Part shown: piece after piece, positions 1-6,235 of the stretch
Layout: every line of letters begins with the position of its first letter
Position numbering within the stretch: the first letter of the stretch is position 1
From: Desulfuromonadales bacterium
Lineage (GTDB): Bacteria > Desulfobacterota > Desulfuromonadia > Geobacterales > Pseudopelobacteraceae
DNA length: 6,247 nt
Reading direction: 5' to 3'
NCBI GenBank assembly: GCA_015688915.1
Contig: JAATGX010000153.1
Span: 1 to 6,247 of the forward strand
Notes under the pieces: model-generated
Databases searched by the model: none
Told to the model about the DNA's origin: nothing
Seen by the model: only the letters and a program-made list of their open reading frames with translations
Made by a program: the position numbers and the translations under genes

Positions 1-777
1 GGTCTGACCGGGGTGCCCGACTGGTTCTGCTGCGGCGCCACCCCGGCCTACAACGTGGACGAATTGTTGTCCCTTTCCCTCTGCGCCAAGAACCTGGAGC
101 TGGCGGAGAAGGTGGAGGGGGACCTGGCCGTGGCCTGCGCCGCCTGCTTTTCGATGCTCAAGTTCACCCAGCACACCCTCGGTGAGAACGACATCAAGCG
201 CAAACAGGTGGAAAAGGCCATCGATGCGCCGGTCAGGCTGGATGGACAGGTCAAGCACCTGCTGGAGATCCTGGCCGAGGATCTGGGCCTGGAGCGGCTC
301 GGCTCGTCGGTGAAAAAACCGCTGGCCGGTTTGAAGGTGGCCTGCTACTACGGCTGCCTGCTGACCCGCCCCCCCGACGTGCCGAACCTGGACTGCGTCG
401 AGGCGCCCACCATCATGGAGCGGGTCGTCGAGGCCGCCGGCGCCGAAACCGTGACCTGGACCCATCGCATGGAGTGTTGCGGCGCAAACTTCACCCTGTC
501 CCGTCCCGGCGTGGTCATCCAGCTCACCAACGCCATCCTCGACGCGGCCAAGTCCGCCGGCGCCGATTGCATCATGGTCGGCTGCCCCCTGTGCCACGGC
601 AACCTGGACATCCGCCAGAAGGAGATCGAGGGGGTCTACAAGGTGAGCTACGGGCTGCCGGTTTTCTACATTACCCAACTGGTGGGCATGGCGTGCGGAC
701 TGCCGCCCCGGAAACTCGGCCTGGACGCCCTGATCGTCAACCCGATGCCGCTGCTCAAGGAAAAGAACCTTTTTTAG
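1..777 (+). CDS. hdrB: HdrB-like heterodisulfide reductase subunit B (5' partial, CCG-domain protein)
   Basis: The frame is open from the window's first base, so the true start lies upstream; HdrB proteins are usually near 290-300 residues and 258 are seen here. HdrB is the catalytic disulfide-reducing subunit of soluble Hdr complexes and carries two non-cubane iron-sulfur clusters held by two cysteine-rich CCG domains. Both are recognisable. The first has WFCCGATPA (C10-C11 of the fragment) followed by CAAC (C46, C49), with its leading cysteine presumably off the edge. The second is complete: CYYGC (C115, C119), MECCGAN (C159-C160) and GCPLC (C195, C198). No membrane segment is seen, which fits a soluble complex. 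A GTG at 13 could pose as a start but lies inside the conserved domain and has no reason to be used. A lone CCG-domain oxidoreductase is possible, but the adjacent hdrA and flxD make HdrB much more likely. An hdrC gene is expected just upstream. Confidence 0.9.
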   Translation, partial: GLTGVPDWFCCGATPAYNVDELLSLSLCAKNLELAEKVEGDLAVACAACFSMLKFTQHTLGENDIKRKQVEKAIDAPVRLDGQVKHLLEILAEDLGLERLGSSVKKPLAGLKVACYYGCLLTRPPDVPNLDCVEAPTIMERVVEAAGAETVTWTHRMECCGANFTLSRPGVVIQLTNAILDAAKSAGADCIMVGCPLCHGNLDIRQKEIEGVYKVSYGLPVFYITQLVGMACGLPPRKLGLDALIVNPMPLLKEKNLF

Positions 778-781
778 GAGG
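776..781 (+). promoter_or_regulatory. Ribosome binding site of the response regulator, overlapping the hdrB stop
   Basis: A perfect AGGAGG lies 7 nt before the ATG at 789 and shares its first two bases with the TAG stop of hdrB (775-777). This fixes the regulator's start and suggests co-transcription, probably with translational coupling to hdrB. It is the strongest Shine-Dalgarno in the window. Confidence 0.85.
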
Positions 782-788
782 ACCGTAT

Positions 789-1193
789 ATGCGTTGCCTG
801 ATTGTCGATGATGATGAACTGGGGCGGGAACTGATCGCCGAATACCTGAAGGGGCATGCATCGTTGGATATGGCCGCCAATGGCCGGGAAGCGGTGGCGA
901 AATACGAGGCGGCGCTTGCCGGCGGAGCGCCCTACGACCTGATCATCCTCGACATCGTCATGCCCGAGATGAACGGCCATGAGGCCGCCAAGGCCATCCG
1001 GCGCATGGAGCAGGAACAGAAGACGCCCCCCGGAAAACGGATCAATATCATCGTCCTCTCCGCCCTCAACACCCCCAAGGATATCATTGAAACCTATGTA
1101 TCCGCCCAGTCGTCAGCCCACCTGATCAAGCCGGTGACACGGGAAAAACTGCTGACTACATTGAACAAATTGGGATTGATTTCCGAGGAATAA
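789..1193 (+). CDS. Single-domain response regulator (CheY-like receiver)
   Basis: This is a 134-residue stand-alone receiver domain with no output domain. The sequence shows the acidic pocket (D7-D8-D9 following the first hydrophobic strand), the phospho-acceptor D55 in LIILDIVMPEMNG, the switch serine S91 in IIVLSA, and the invariant lysine K114 in LIKP. All residues needed for phosphorylation are present. Such proteins act by protein-protein contact or as phospho-relay intermediates rather than by binding DNA. It sits 11 nt after hdrB and before hdrA in the same direction, an odd place for a signalling protein. It may sense or tune the redox complex, or it may simply have been inserted in the operon. 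No histidine kinase is visible, so its partner is unknown. A longer in-frame reading starting within hdrB is an artefact of overlap. The last 50 bases are noticeably richer in A/T than the neighbouring genes. Confidence 0.9.
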   Translation: MRCLIVDDDELGRELIAEYLKGHASLDMAANGREAVAKYEAALAGGAPYDLIILDIVMPEMNGHEAAKAIRRMEQEQKTPPGKRINIIVLSALNTPKDIIETYVSAQSSAHLIKPVTREKLLTTLNKLGLISEE

Positions 1194-1206
1194 CCTCAGT
1201 TAAACC

Positions 1207-1352
1207 TGCCACAGAGACACGGAGAACGTCAAAGGTAACAGACGAGTGAAATGCAAGAAGCCTTAAGCGATGACAAACATAGCTTCTCGTCTTTGTTTTT
1301 CCTGACTACATGGTTTTGATGTTCTCTTGATTTTCTCTGAGTCTCTGTGGCA
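1207..1352 (+). repeat. Palindromic intergenic repeat, family A, copy 1 (146 nt)
   Basis: The element fills most of the 174 nt between the regulator and hdrA. Its left end TGCCACAGAGACACGGAGAA (1207-1226) is the reverse complement of its right end (1333-1352) with 2 mismatches in 20. It shares with copies 2 and 3 the end sequences and a right arm containing TTCTCYTG-N-TTTTCTCTG. The AACGTCAAA at 1225-1233 also occurs in copy 3, so the copies appear to lie in the same orientation. The transcript could form a long imperfect hairpin. No long T-run follows, so it does not look like a standard terminator. It carries no transposase and no credible ORF, and could be a MITE-like or REP-like element. 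Confidence 0.85.
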
Positions 1353-1354
1353 AA

Positions 1355-1360
1355 AAGGAA
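1355..1360 (+). promoter_or_regulatory. Ribosome binding site of hdrA
   Basis: AAGGAA lies 7 nt before ATG 1368 and just 2 nt after the end of the palindromic repeat. It supports ATG 1368 over the in-frame GTG at 1347, which lies within the repeat's right arm. Confidence 0.7.
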
Positions 1361-1367
1361 TTTGTTG

Positions 1368-3365
1368 ATGTCGAGAATAGGCGTATTCGTCTGCCATTGC
1401 GGTGAAAATATCTCCCGGACGGTGGATGTGGAGCGGGTTGCGCTCCAGGCCGGGAAGCTGCCCGGTGTGGCATTTGCCACCGATTACAAGTACATGTGCT
1501 CCGATCCGGGCCAGAATCTGCTGAAAAGGGCCATAGCCGAGCAGAGGCTCTCCCACGTGGTGGTGGCGGCCTGCTCTCCCCGCATGCACGAGCGCACCTT
1601 CCGCAAAGCGGTCGAGTCCGCCGGTCTGAACCCGTTCCTCTGTGAGATGGCCAACATCCGCGAGCACTGTTCCTGGGTCCATGAAGATAAAGAGGAGGCC
1701 ACCGTCAAGGCCATCGAGATCGTCGGCATGATGGTGGAGCGGGTCAAGAAGAACCGGGTGCTCCCCAACATCACCGTGCCGGTCACGACACGCTCCCTGG
1801 TCATCGGCGGCGGCATCGCCGGGATACAGGCAGCGCTGGACATCGCCGACGCCGGCCACGAGGTGGTCCTGGTGGAGCGGGAACCCTCCATCGGCGGCCA
1901 CATGGCCCAGCTTTCCGAGACCTTCCCCACCCTTGACTGCTCCCAGTGCATCATGACCCCCAAGATGGTGGACGTGGCCAACCACCCCCGCATCACGCTC
2001 CACACCTACAGCGAGATCGAACAGATGGACGGCTACATCGGCAATTTCCAGGTCACGGTGCGCAAGAAGGCCCGCTCGGTGGACGAGGCAAAATGCACCG
2101 GCTGCGGCATCTGCATGACCAAGTGCCCCCAGAAGAAAATCCCCAACGCCTTTGACTGCAACCTGGGGATGCGTCCGGCCATCTACGTCCCCTTCCCCCA
2201 GGCCGTGCCCAACACGCCGGTCATCGACCGGGAGAACTGCACCAGGTTCAAGACCGGAAAATGCGGGGTCTGCCAGAAGGTCTGCGGCCCCGGCGCCGTC
2301 GACTACGAGCAGGAGGACCGGCTGATCGTGGAACCGGTGGGCGCCATCGTGGTGGCCACCGGCTTCAAGCTCTACACCATCGAAGAAAAGCCGAAAGGCT
2401 CCCCCATCAAGGGATACGGCGAATTCGGCCACGGCAAGATCCCGGACGTCATCGATGGCATGACCTTCGAGCGCCTGGCTTCCGCCTCCGGCCCCACGGG
2501 CGGCAAGATCCTGCGCCCCTCCGACGGCCGCGAGCCCAAACAGATTGTCTTCATCCAGTGCATCGGCTCCCGTGCACGGGAAAAGGGCATCTCCTACTGC
2601 TCCAAGGTCTGCTGCATGTACACCGCCAAGCACACCATGCTCTACCACCACAAGGTGCACGACGGCCAGGCCTACGTCTTCTTCATGGACGCCCGCACAC
2701 CGGGCAAGGGTTACGACGAATTCTGGCGCAGATCCATCGAAGAGGAAGAGGCGGTCTACATCCGCGGCATGGTCTCGCGCCTGTACCAGAAGGGGGACAA
2801 GATCGTGGTCATGGGGAGCGACATCGCCGTGGGGGTCCAGGTGGAGATCGAGGCCGACATGGTGGTGCTGGCCACGGCCGTGCAGCCCCAGGTTGGGGCC
2901 GATACCCTGGCCCAGAAGCTGGGCATCTCCTACGACAAGTACCACTTCTATTCCGAGGCCCACGCCAAGCTGCGCCCGGTGGAGTGCGCCACGGCCGGCA
3001 TCTACCTGGCCGGCGCCTGCCAAGGGCCCAAGGATATCCCCGACACAGTTTCCCAGGCCAGCGCCGCGGCGGCCAAGGTCATGACCCTGTTCGCCAGGGA
3101 CAAGCTGGAGCGGGAGCCGATCGTGGCCACGGTGAAAGAGGCCGGTTGCGTCGGCTGTTTCTACTGCAAGAAGGTCTGCCCCTACGGCGCGGTGGAAGAG
3201 AAGGAGATCAGGGATCGCCAGGGAAACCTGGTCAAGGTGGTGGCCTACGTCAACCCCGGCGTCTGCGGCGGCTGCGGCACCTGCCAGGCAACGTGCCCAT
3301 CCAAATCCGTCGAGTTGGACGGGTACACGGATGAGCAGATCGTGGCGATGATAGAAGCGCTATAG
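1368..3365 (+). CDS. hdrA: HdrA-like FAD-binding, multi-[4Fe-4S] electron-bifurcating subunit
   Basis: The 665-residue product matches the usual full length of HdrA (about 650-670). HdrA holds the FAD that splits electron pairs between ferredoxin and the disulfide reductase HdrB. In order: an N-terminal iron-sulfur domain with VCHCGEN (C9, C11), C44, ACSPRMHE (C69), C92 and C101; a Rossmann FAD motif VIGGGIAG (145-152) ending in an acidic E170; DCSQC (C191, C194); a ferredoxin-type site at C243-C246-C249-C253; a further cysteine set at C291, C299, C302, C306; a cysteine-rich stretch QCIGSR to KVCC (C398, C411, C415, C416); and two C-terminal clusters (C594/597/600/604 and C633/636/639/643). 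All key positions are cysteine and no in-frame TGA suggests selenocysteine. The ATG at 1368 is chosen because AAGGAA precedes it by 7 nt and MSRIGVFVCHCG is the canonical N-terminus; the GTG at 1347 would add seven residues (MAKRNLL), the first of them coded by the repeat's right end. FlxD follows after a 116-nt gap, as in Flx-Hdr and Mvh-Hdr modules. Confidence 0.95.
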   Translation: MSRIGVFVCHCGENISRTVDVERVALQAGKLPGVAFATDYKYMCSDPGQNLLKRAIAEQRLSHVVVAACSPRMHERTFRKAVESAGLNPFLCEMANIREHCSWVHEDKEEATVKAIEIVGMMVERVKKNRVLPNITVPVTTRSLVIGGGIAGIQAALDIADAGHEVVLVEREPSIGGHMAQLSETFPTLDCSQCIMTPKMVDVANHPRITLHTYSEIEQMDGYIGNFQVTVRKKARSVDEAKCTGCGICMTKCPQKKIPNAFDCNLGMRPAIYVPFPQAVPNTPVIDRENCTRFKTGKCGVCQKVCGPGAVDYEQEDRLIVEPVGAIVVATGFKLYTIEEKPKGSPIKGYGEFGHGKIPDVIDGMTFERLASASGPTGGKILRPSDGREPKQIVFIQCIGSRAREKGISYCSKVCCMYTAKHTMLYHHKVHDGQAYVFFMDARTPGKGYDEFWRRSIEEEEAVYIRGMVSRLYQKGDKIVVMGSDIAVGVQVEIEADMVVLATAVQPQVGADTLAQKLGISYDKYHFYSEAHAKLRPVECATAGIYLAGACQGPKDIPDTVSQASAAAAKVMTLFARDKLEREPIVATVKEAGCVGCFYCKKVCPYGAVEEKEIRDRQGNLVKVVAYVNPGVCGGCGTCQATCPSKSVELDGYTDEQIVAMIEAL

Positions 3366-3369
3366 GCTG

Positions 3370-3463
3370 ACCACCCCTAGCCCCTCCTGAACCAGGAGGG
3401 GAACTCACAACCGCTCTTTTGCCCATCTCCCCCTCCTCGTTGAGGAGGGGGCTGGGGGGTGGT
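3370..3463 (+). repeat. GC-rich double-hairpin inverted repeat, family B
   Basis: This fills most of the 116-nt hdrA-flxD junction. The outer arms ACCACCCCTAGCCCCTCCT (3370-3388) and the near complement at 3443-3463 pair with a small gap. Inside are two perfect small hairpins: CCCCTCCT/AGGAGGGG (3381-3388 with 3394-3401, loop GAACC) and CCCCCTCCT/AGGAGGGGG (3429-3437 with 3443-3451, loop CGTTG). It can therefore form either two hairpins or one long stem. It is unrelated in sequence to the TGCCACAGAG family at the other junctions. No T-tract follows either hairpin, so termination is doubtful; attenuation, RNA stability or a mobile palindrome are all possible. Confidence 0.8.
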
Positions 3464-3471
3464 AAAGGTGT

Positions 3472-3475
3472 AGGA
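3472..3475 (+). promoter_or_regulatory. Ribosome binding site of flxD
   Basis: AGGA lies 6 nt before ATG 3482 and 8 nt after the end of the GC-rich repeat; an upstream AAAGGTG (3464-3470) could also contribute. This selects ATG 3482 over the in-frame ATG at 3419, whose extension would be translated from the repeat itself. Confidence 0.6.
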
Positions 3476-3481
3476 ATCACT

Positions 3482-3982
3482 ATGCATTCAGAAAAACAGA
3501 AACACGCATTCGAACCCAGGATCATCGCCTTTGTCTGCACTTGGTGCACCTATGCCGGGGCCGATCTGGCCGGCACTTCGCGCATGCAGTACCCCTCAAA
3601 CGTGCGGCTGCTCAAGTTTCCCTGCACCGGGCGCATCGACCCGGTGTTCATCCTCAAGGCATTCCAGCAGGGAGCCGACGGGGTGCTGGTTTCCGGCTGC
3701 CATCCGGGCGATTGCCACTACATCGCCGGCAACTTCCATGCCCGCCGCAGGTTCGCCGCCTTCAGGAAACTCCTGGAATTCATCGGCGTGGACCTGGACC
3801 GCCTGCAATTCTCCTGGGTCTCGGCCGCCGAGGGGGGCAAATGGGTCGAGATGGTCACGGAGTTGACCGAGCGGGTGCGGGCCATGGGACCGATGCGGGA
3901 GTTCAGGGAACTGGCCCTGGAGGAACAGTGGTCCGGGGCCTTGGACGCGCCGGAGTTGAAAGAGGCGTACAACTCGATTTAA
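3482..3982 (+). CDS. flxD: FlxD/MvhD-type [2Fe-2S] electron-transfer subunit (hydrogenase delta-like)
   Basis: The 166-residue protein belongs to the MvhD/FlxD family of small iron-sulfur proteins that link an electron donor module to HdrA. The hallmark cysteines are all present: FVCTWCTYAGAD (C19, C22), PCTGR (C48) and GCHPGDCHYIAGN (C73, C78), making the five-cysteine pattern of the family. The motif AFQQGADGVLVSGC is characteristic. Some family members (for example in methanogens and in Bam complexes) use selenocysteine near these positions; here every position is an ordinary cysteine codon. It is somewhat longer than a typical MvhD (about 140 residues) because of a charged C-terminal tail. 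Its position between hdrA and two iron-sulfur subunits, with no hydrogenase or formate dehydrogenase catalytic gene in the window, favours the Flx rather than the Mvh role. The name mvhD is the alternative. Confidence 0.9.
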   Translation: MHSEKQKHAFEPRIIAFVCTWCTYAGADLAGTSRMQYPSNVRLLKFPCTGRIDPVFILKAFQQGADGVLVSGCHPGDCHYIAGNFHARRRFAAFRKLLEFIGVDLDRLQFSWVSAAEGGKWVEMVTELTERVRAMGPMREFRELALEEQWSGALDAPELKEAYNSI

Positions 3983-3988
3983 AAAATC

Positions 3989-4112
3989 TGCCACAGAGAC
4001 ACGGAGACACAGAGAAAGGCCAACACAGGAAAAACAAAAGGCTTTAGGGAGTAACCCAAATGATTCTTGGTTTTCTCCTGTTTTTCCTCTGAGTCTCTGT
4101 GTCTCTGTGGCA
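3989..4112 (+). repeat. Palindromic intergenic repeat, family A, copy 2 (124 nt)
   Basis: It occupies most of the 146-nt flxD-flxC junction, beginning 6 nt after the flxD stop. The left arm (3989-4014) and right arm (4087-4112) are complementary over 26 bases with 2 mismatches. Inner segments continue the pairing: AGGAAAAACA-like sequence on the left opposes TGTTTTTCCT on the right, so almost the whole element could fold as one long hairpin. This is the most symmetric copy. It has no coding potential worth naming and no T-run that would mark a terminator. Confidence 0.88.
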
Positions 4113-4117
4113 GATGT

Positions 4118-4123
4118 AAAAGG
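4118..4123 (+). promoter_or_regulatory. Ribosome binding site of flxC-type gene
   Basis: AAAAGG followed by a five-T spacer precedes ATG 4129, starting 5 nt after the end of the palindromic repeat. The arrangement AAGG-TTTTT recurs before the next gene. Confidence 0.6.
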
Positions 4124-4128
4124 TTTTT

Positions 4129-5049
4129 ATGACGACCATCGACACATCCATCTACAGCGCCGTCACCGAAGCCATCCGTGGCGAGGCGCAACGCACCCTC
4201 TCCGAAGGCTTGGTGACGGCCATCGTCGGCTATGCCGCGGCACGCCGCAAGGGGTCGGCCCAGCCGATCGTCATCACGAACGCTGCCGACTCGGAAAAGC
4301 TGATTTTCTCTCCTGCCTGCGTCAACAACCTGACCGTTTACCTGACCAAGGCCAAGAAGGAAATCCCGAAAACCGGCAGGGTCGGTATCGTGGTCAAAGG
4401 GTGCGACCTGAAGGCCCTGGTGGGATTGATGGGGGAATCGCAACTGAAACGCGATGAGATCTACATCATCGGCGTCCCCTGCGCCGGGGTGCTGGCCTCC
4501 ACGGTCCAGCCCAGCCAGGAACTGACGAGTGACACCATCGCCTCAAAATGCCGCGAGTGCGGCGAGTTCCTGCCCCAGGGGTGCGACTTCGTGCCCGGGG
4601 TGGAGATTCCAGCCGCACCGGAACTGGAAAAGAACTACAGCGCGGAGATCGCCCGGCTGGAGGCCCTGACCCCGGCGGAGCGCTGGGCCTATTGGCGGGA
4701 GCAGTTCAGCAAGTGCGTCAAGTGCTACGCCTGCCGCCAGGTCTGCCCGTTCTGCTTCTGCGAGCAGTGCCTGTGCGACCGCAACAAGCCCCAGATGGTG
4801 GAGAGCACCCCGCGGCCTGCGGGAAACACCGCCTGGCACATCGTCCGAGCCATGCACCTGGCCGGTCGCTGCGCCGGCTGCGCCGAGTGCGAACGGGTCT
4901 GCCCCATGGACATCCCGTTGAACCTCTTGAACCGCAAGATGGCCAGGGAGCTAAAGGAACTGTACGCATACGAGGCCAGCTTCCAGGTCAACGACAAGGG
5001 GCCGCTGGCGACCTATGACGAAAAGGACGATCAGTCGTTTATAAAATAA
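4129..5049 (+). CDS. flxC: FlxC-type 4Fe-4S dicluster subunit of the Hdr-Flx complex
   Basis: This 306-residue protein has an N-terminal alpha/beta-like part carrying C64, VKGCDLKAL (C92) and IIGVPCAGV (C118). That pattern recalls the beta subunits of F420-type hydrogenases and dehydrogenases. A linker cysteine group follows (C141, C144, C152). The C-terminal half has two ferredoxin-type sites: C196-C199-C202-C206 and C248-C251-C254-C258, the second ending in CPMDIP. The first site runs straight into extra cysteines (C209, C211, C214, C216), giving eight in 21 residues. No signal peptide or membrane helix is seen, so it is probably cytoplasmic and passes electrons between an NADH-oxidising subunit and FlxD/HdrA. 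The C/B letters follow the published flx gene naming as I recall it and are less certain than the family. The start is set by AAAAGG upstream and no competing ATG. Confidence 0.75.
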   Translation: MTTIDTSIYSAVTEAIRGEAQRTLSEGLVTAIVGYAAARRKGSAQPIVITNAADSEKLIFSPACVNNLTVYLTKAKKEIPKTGRVGIVVKGCDLKALVGLMGESQLKRDEIYIIGVPCAGVLASTVQPSQELTSDTIASKCRECGEFLPQGCDFVPGVEIPAAPELEKNYSAEIARLEALTPAERWAYWREQFSKCVKCYACRQVCPFCFCEQCLCDRNKPQMVESTPRPAGNTAWHIVRAMHLAGRCAGCAECERVCPMDIPLNLLNRKMARELKELYAYEASFQVNDKGPLATYDEKDDQSFIK

Positions 5050-5055
5050 AACTTC

Positions 5056-5199
5056 TGCCACGGAGACACAGAGGAATTCAACGTCAAAATCGCTGGCAGG
5101 AACAAACACATGGCGGTTTAACCCAACAAAGGATTTTGCCTTTGATCTGTATGTTTGATCTTCTCCTGCTTTTCTCTGTGTCTCCGTGTCTCTGTGGCA
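5056..5199 (+). repeat. Palindromic intergenic repeat, family A, copy 3 (144 nt)
   Basis: It fills the flxC-flxB junction, starting 6 nt after the flxC stop. The 18-base ends (5056-5073 and 5182-5199) are complementary with 2 mismatches. A shifted register gives a perfect 15-base match, CACGGAGACACAGAG (5059-5073) against 5174-5188, because the right arm contains an extra GTCTC-type unit. It shares AACGTCAAA (5080-5088) with copy 1 and TTCTCCTG-N-TTTTC with copy 2, so all copies point the same way. The interior is otherwise divergent between copies. Confidence 0.85.
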
Positions 5200-5206
5200 G
5201 ATTTAC

Positions 5207-5210
5207 AAGG
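5207..5210 (+). promoter_or_regulatory. Ribosome binding site of flxB-type gene
   Basis: AAGG lies 8 nt before ATG 5219, beginning 7 nt after the repeat ends. It supports this start over the in-frame ATG at 5186, which lies upstream in the other frame's repeat-derived sequence and would add 11 residues (MSLWQIYKVFQ), the first of them encoded by the repeat. Confidence 0.6.
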
Positions 5211-5218
5211 TTTTTCAA

Positions 5219-6223
5219 ATGCAAACGTACATCACACAACAAAACCTGAACACCCTCCTGGACAAGCTGATCGCCGAAGGCAAGCGCGTGGTTGCCCCGC
5301 GCATCAGCGCCGGTACGCCACTCTACGAGCCGCTCAAAAACTCCGGCGAGATGGTCATGGACCAGTTGCCCCGCCGCTCGGCCAAAGAGGCCTTTTTCCC
5401 GGTCTGCGAGGACATCATGTCCTACGAAAAGGAAGGGCAGCAGATCACGCTGAAGGACATCGACCCGGCGGCCTTTCCCGAGACGGTGCTGGTGGGGGTG
5501 CATCCCTGCGATGCCGCCGCCATACCGGTGCTGGACGCCGTGTTCTCCTGGGATTACAGGGACGAATTCTTCCTGGAGCGCCGCAAGAAGACCACCATCA
5601 TCGGCCTGGCCTGCACCCAATCGGACGACGCCTGCTTCTGCACCGCCGTGGGGCTTTCGCCGGCGGAGCCCAAGGGGAGCGACCTGTTCCTGACCCCCCT
5701 GGAGGGTGGCGGCTACAACTGTGCGACGTATTCCGACAAGGGTGAGGCCCTGGTTGCAGGCAATAACGAGTTGTTCAGCGAACCGGGCGGAGCAAAGCCC
5801 TTGCCCCTGGCGGAACCGCAGACAGCGAAATTCGACCTGAAAAAGGTCAAGGCGTGGTTGGACGAACATTTCGAAGACCCGGCCTGGGACTCCATCGCCA
5901 CCCGCTGCGTCGGCTGCGGGGCTTGCGCCTTTGTCTGCCCGGCCTGCCACTGCTTCGATATCGTGGACGAGGGGACCGAAAAGGCGGGCAAGCGGCGCAA
6001 GAGCTGGGATGCCTGCGGGTTCTGGAAATTCACCCACCACGCCTCGGGGCACAATCCCCGGGACATGCAGCCCAAGCGTTACCGCAACCGCATCATGCAC
6101 AAGTTCAAGTACTATGACGACAAGTTTGGCCAGACCCCCTGCACCGGCTGCGGCAGGTGCATCCGCCTCTGCCCGGTGGGGATCGACATCGCGGCCATCG
6201 TGGAAGAGATCAGCAAAAAATAA
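5219..6223 (+). CDS. flxB: FlxB-type 4Fe-4S dicluster subunit (AsrA / sulfhydrogenase beta family)
   Basis: This 334-residue protein belongs to the family that includes anaerobic sulfite reductase subunit A and the beta subunit of archaeal sulfhydrogenase, iron-sulfur proteins that hand electrons from an FAD/NAD(P)-binding partner to a catalytic subunit. Typical family words are visible: RRSAKEAFFPVCEDI near residues 60-72, GVHPCDAAAIPVLDAVF (C97), a run of charged residues, then IIGLACTQSDDACFC (C132, C139, C141). The C-terminal half has two ferredoxin sites: C230-C233-C236-C240, continuing as PACHC (C243, C245), and C308-C311-C314-C318 in CTGCGRC. No membrane or export signal is seen. With no sulfite reductase or hydrogenase catalytic gene here, the Hdr/FlxD context points to FlxB, whose partner FlxA would bind FAD and NAD and is expected just downstream. 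AsrA or a hydrogenase beta subunit is the alternative reading. Confidence 0.8.
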   Translation: MQTYITQQNLNTLLDKLIAEGKRVVAPRISAGTPLYEPLKNSGEMVMDQLPRRSAKEAFFPVCEDIMSYEKEGQQITLKDIDPAAFPETVLVGVHPCDAAAIPVLDAVFSWDYRDEFFLERRKKTTIIGLACTQSDDACFCTAVGLSPAEPKGSDLFLTPLEGGGYNCATYSDKGEALVAGNNELFSEPGGAKPLPLAEPQTAKFDLKKVKAWLDEHFEDPAWDSIATRCVGCGACAFVCPACHCFDIVDEGTEKAGKRRKSWDACGFWKFTHHASGHNPRDMQPKRYRNRIMHKFKYYDDKFGQTPCTGCGRCIRLCPVGIDIAAIVEEISKK

Positions 6224-6235
6224 CACTATATCATC

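Noticed and set aside
474..788. N-terminal extension of the response regulator into hdrB
   Set aside because: The extension is the out-of-frame translation of hdrB. The perfect AGGAGG and the canonical receiver N-terminus fix the start at 789.
1207..1352. A promoter within the repeat before hdrA
   Set aside because: T-rich stretches are present, but no -35/-10 pair with good spacing or -24/-12 GG-GC pair could be defended by eye.
1263..3023. A 586-codon reverse-strand open frame opposite hdrA
   Set aside because: It is rich in G, H, D, V and L as expected for the complement of a GC-rich gene, has no recognisable motif, and lies opposite a clear HdrA.
3381..3451. The GC-rich hairpins as intrinsic terminators of hdrA
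   Set aside because: Neither stem is followed by a T-run (the TCTTTT at 3415-3420 is 14 nt past the first stem), and the downstream genes clearly belong to the same functional module.
1368..3982. Selenocysteine in HdrA or FlxD, as in some relatives
   Set aside because: All expected positions (for example C191/C194 in HdrA; C19, C22, C73, C78 in FlxD) are TGC or TGT, and no in-frame TGA occurs.
1207..5199. The repeated TGCCACAGAG units as a CRISPR array
   Set aside because: The units are inverted pairs hundreds to thousands of bases apart with genes between them, not direct repeats with regular spacers, and no cas gene is present.
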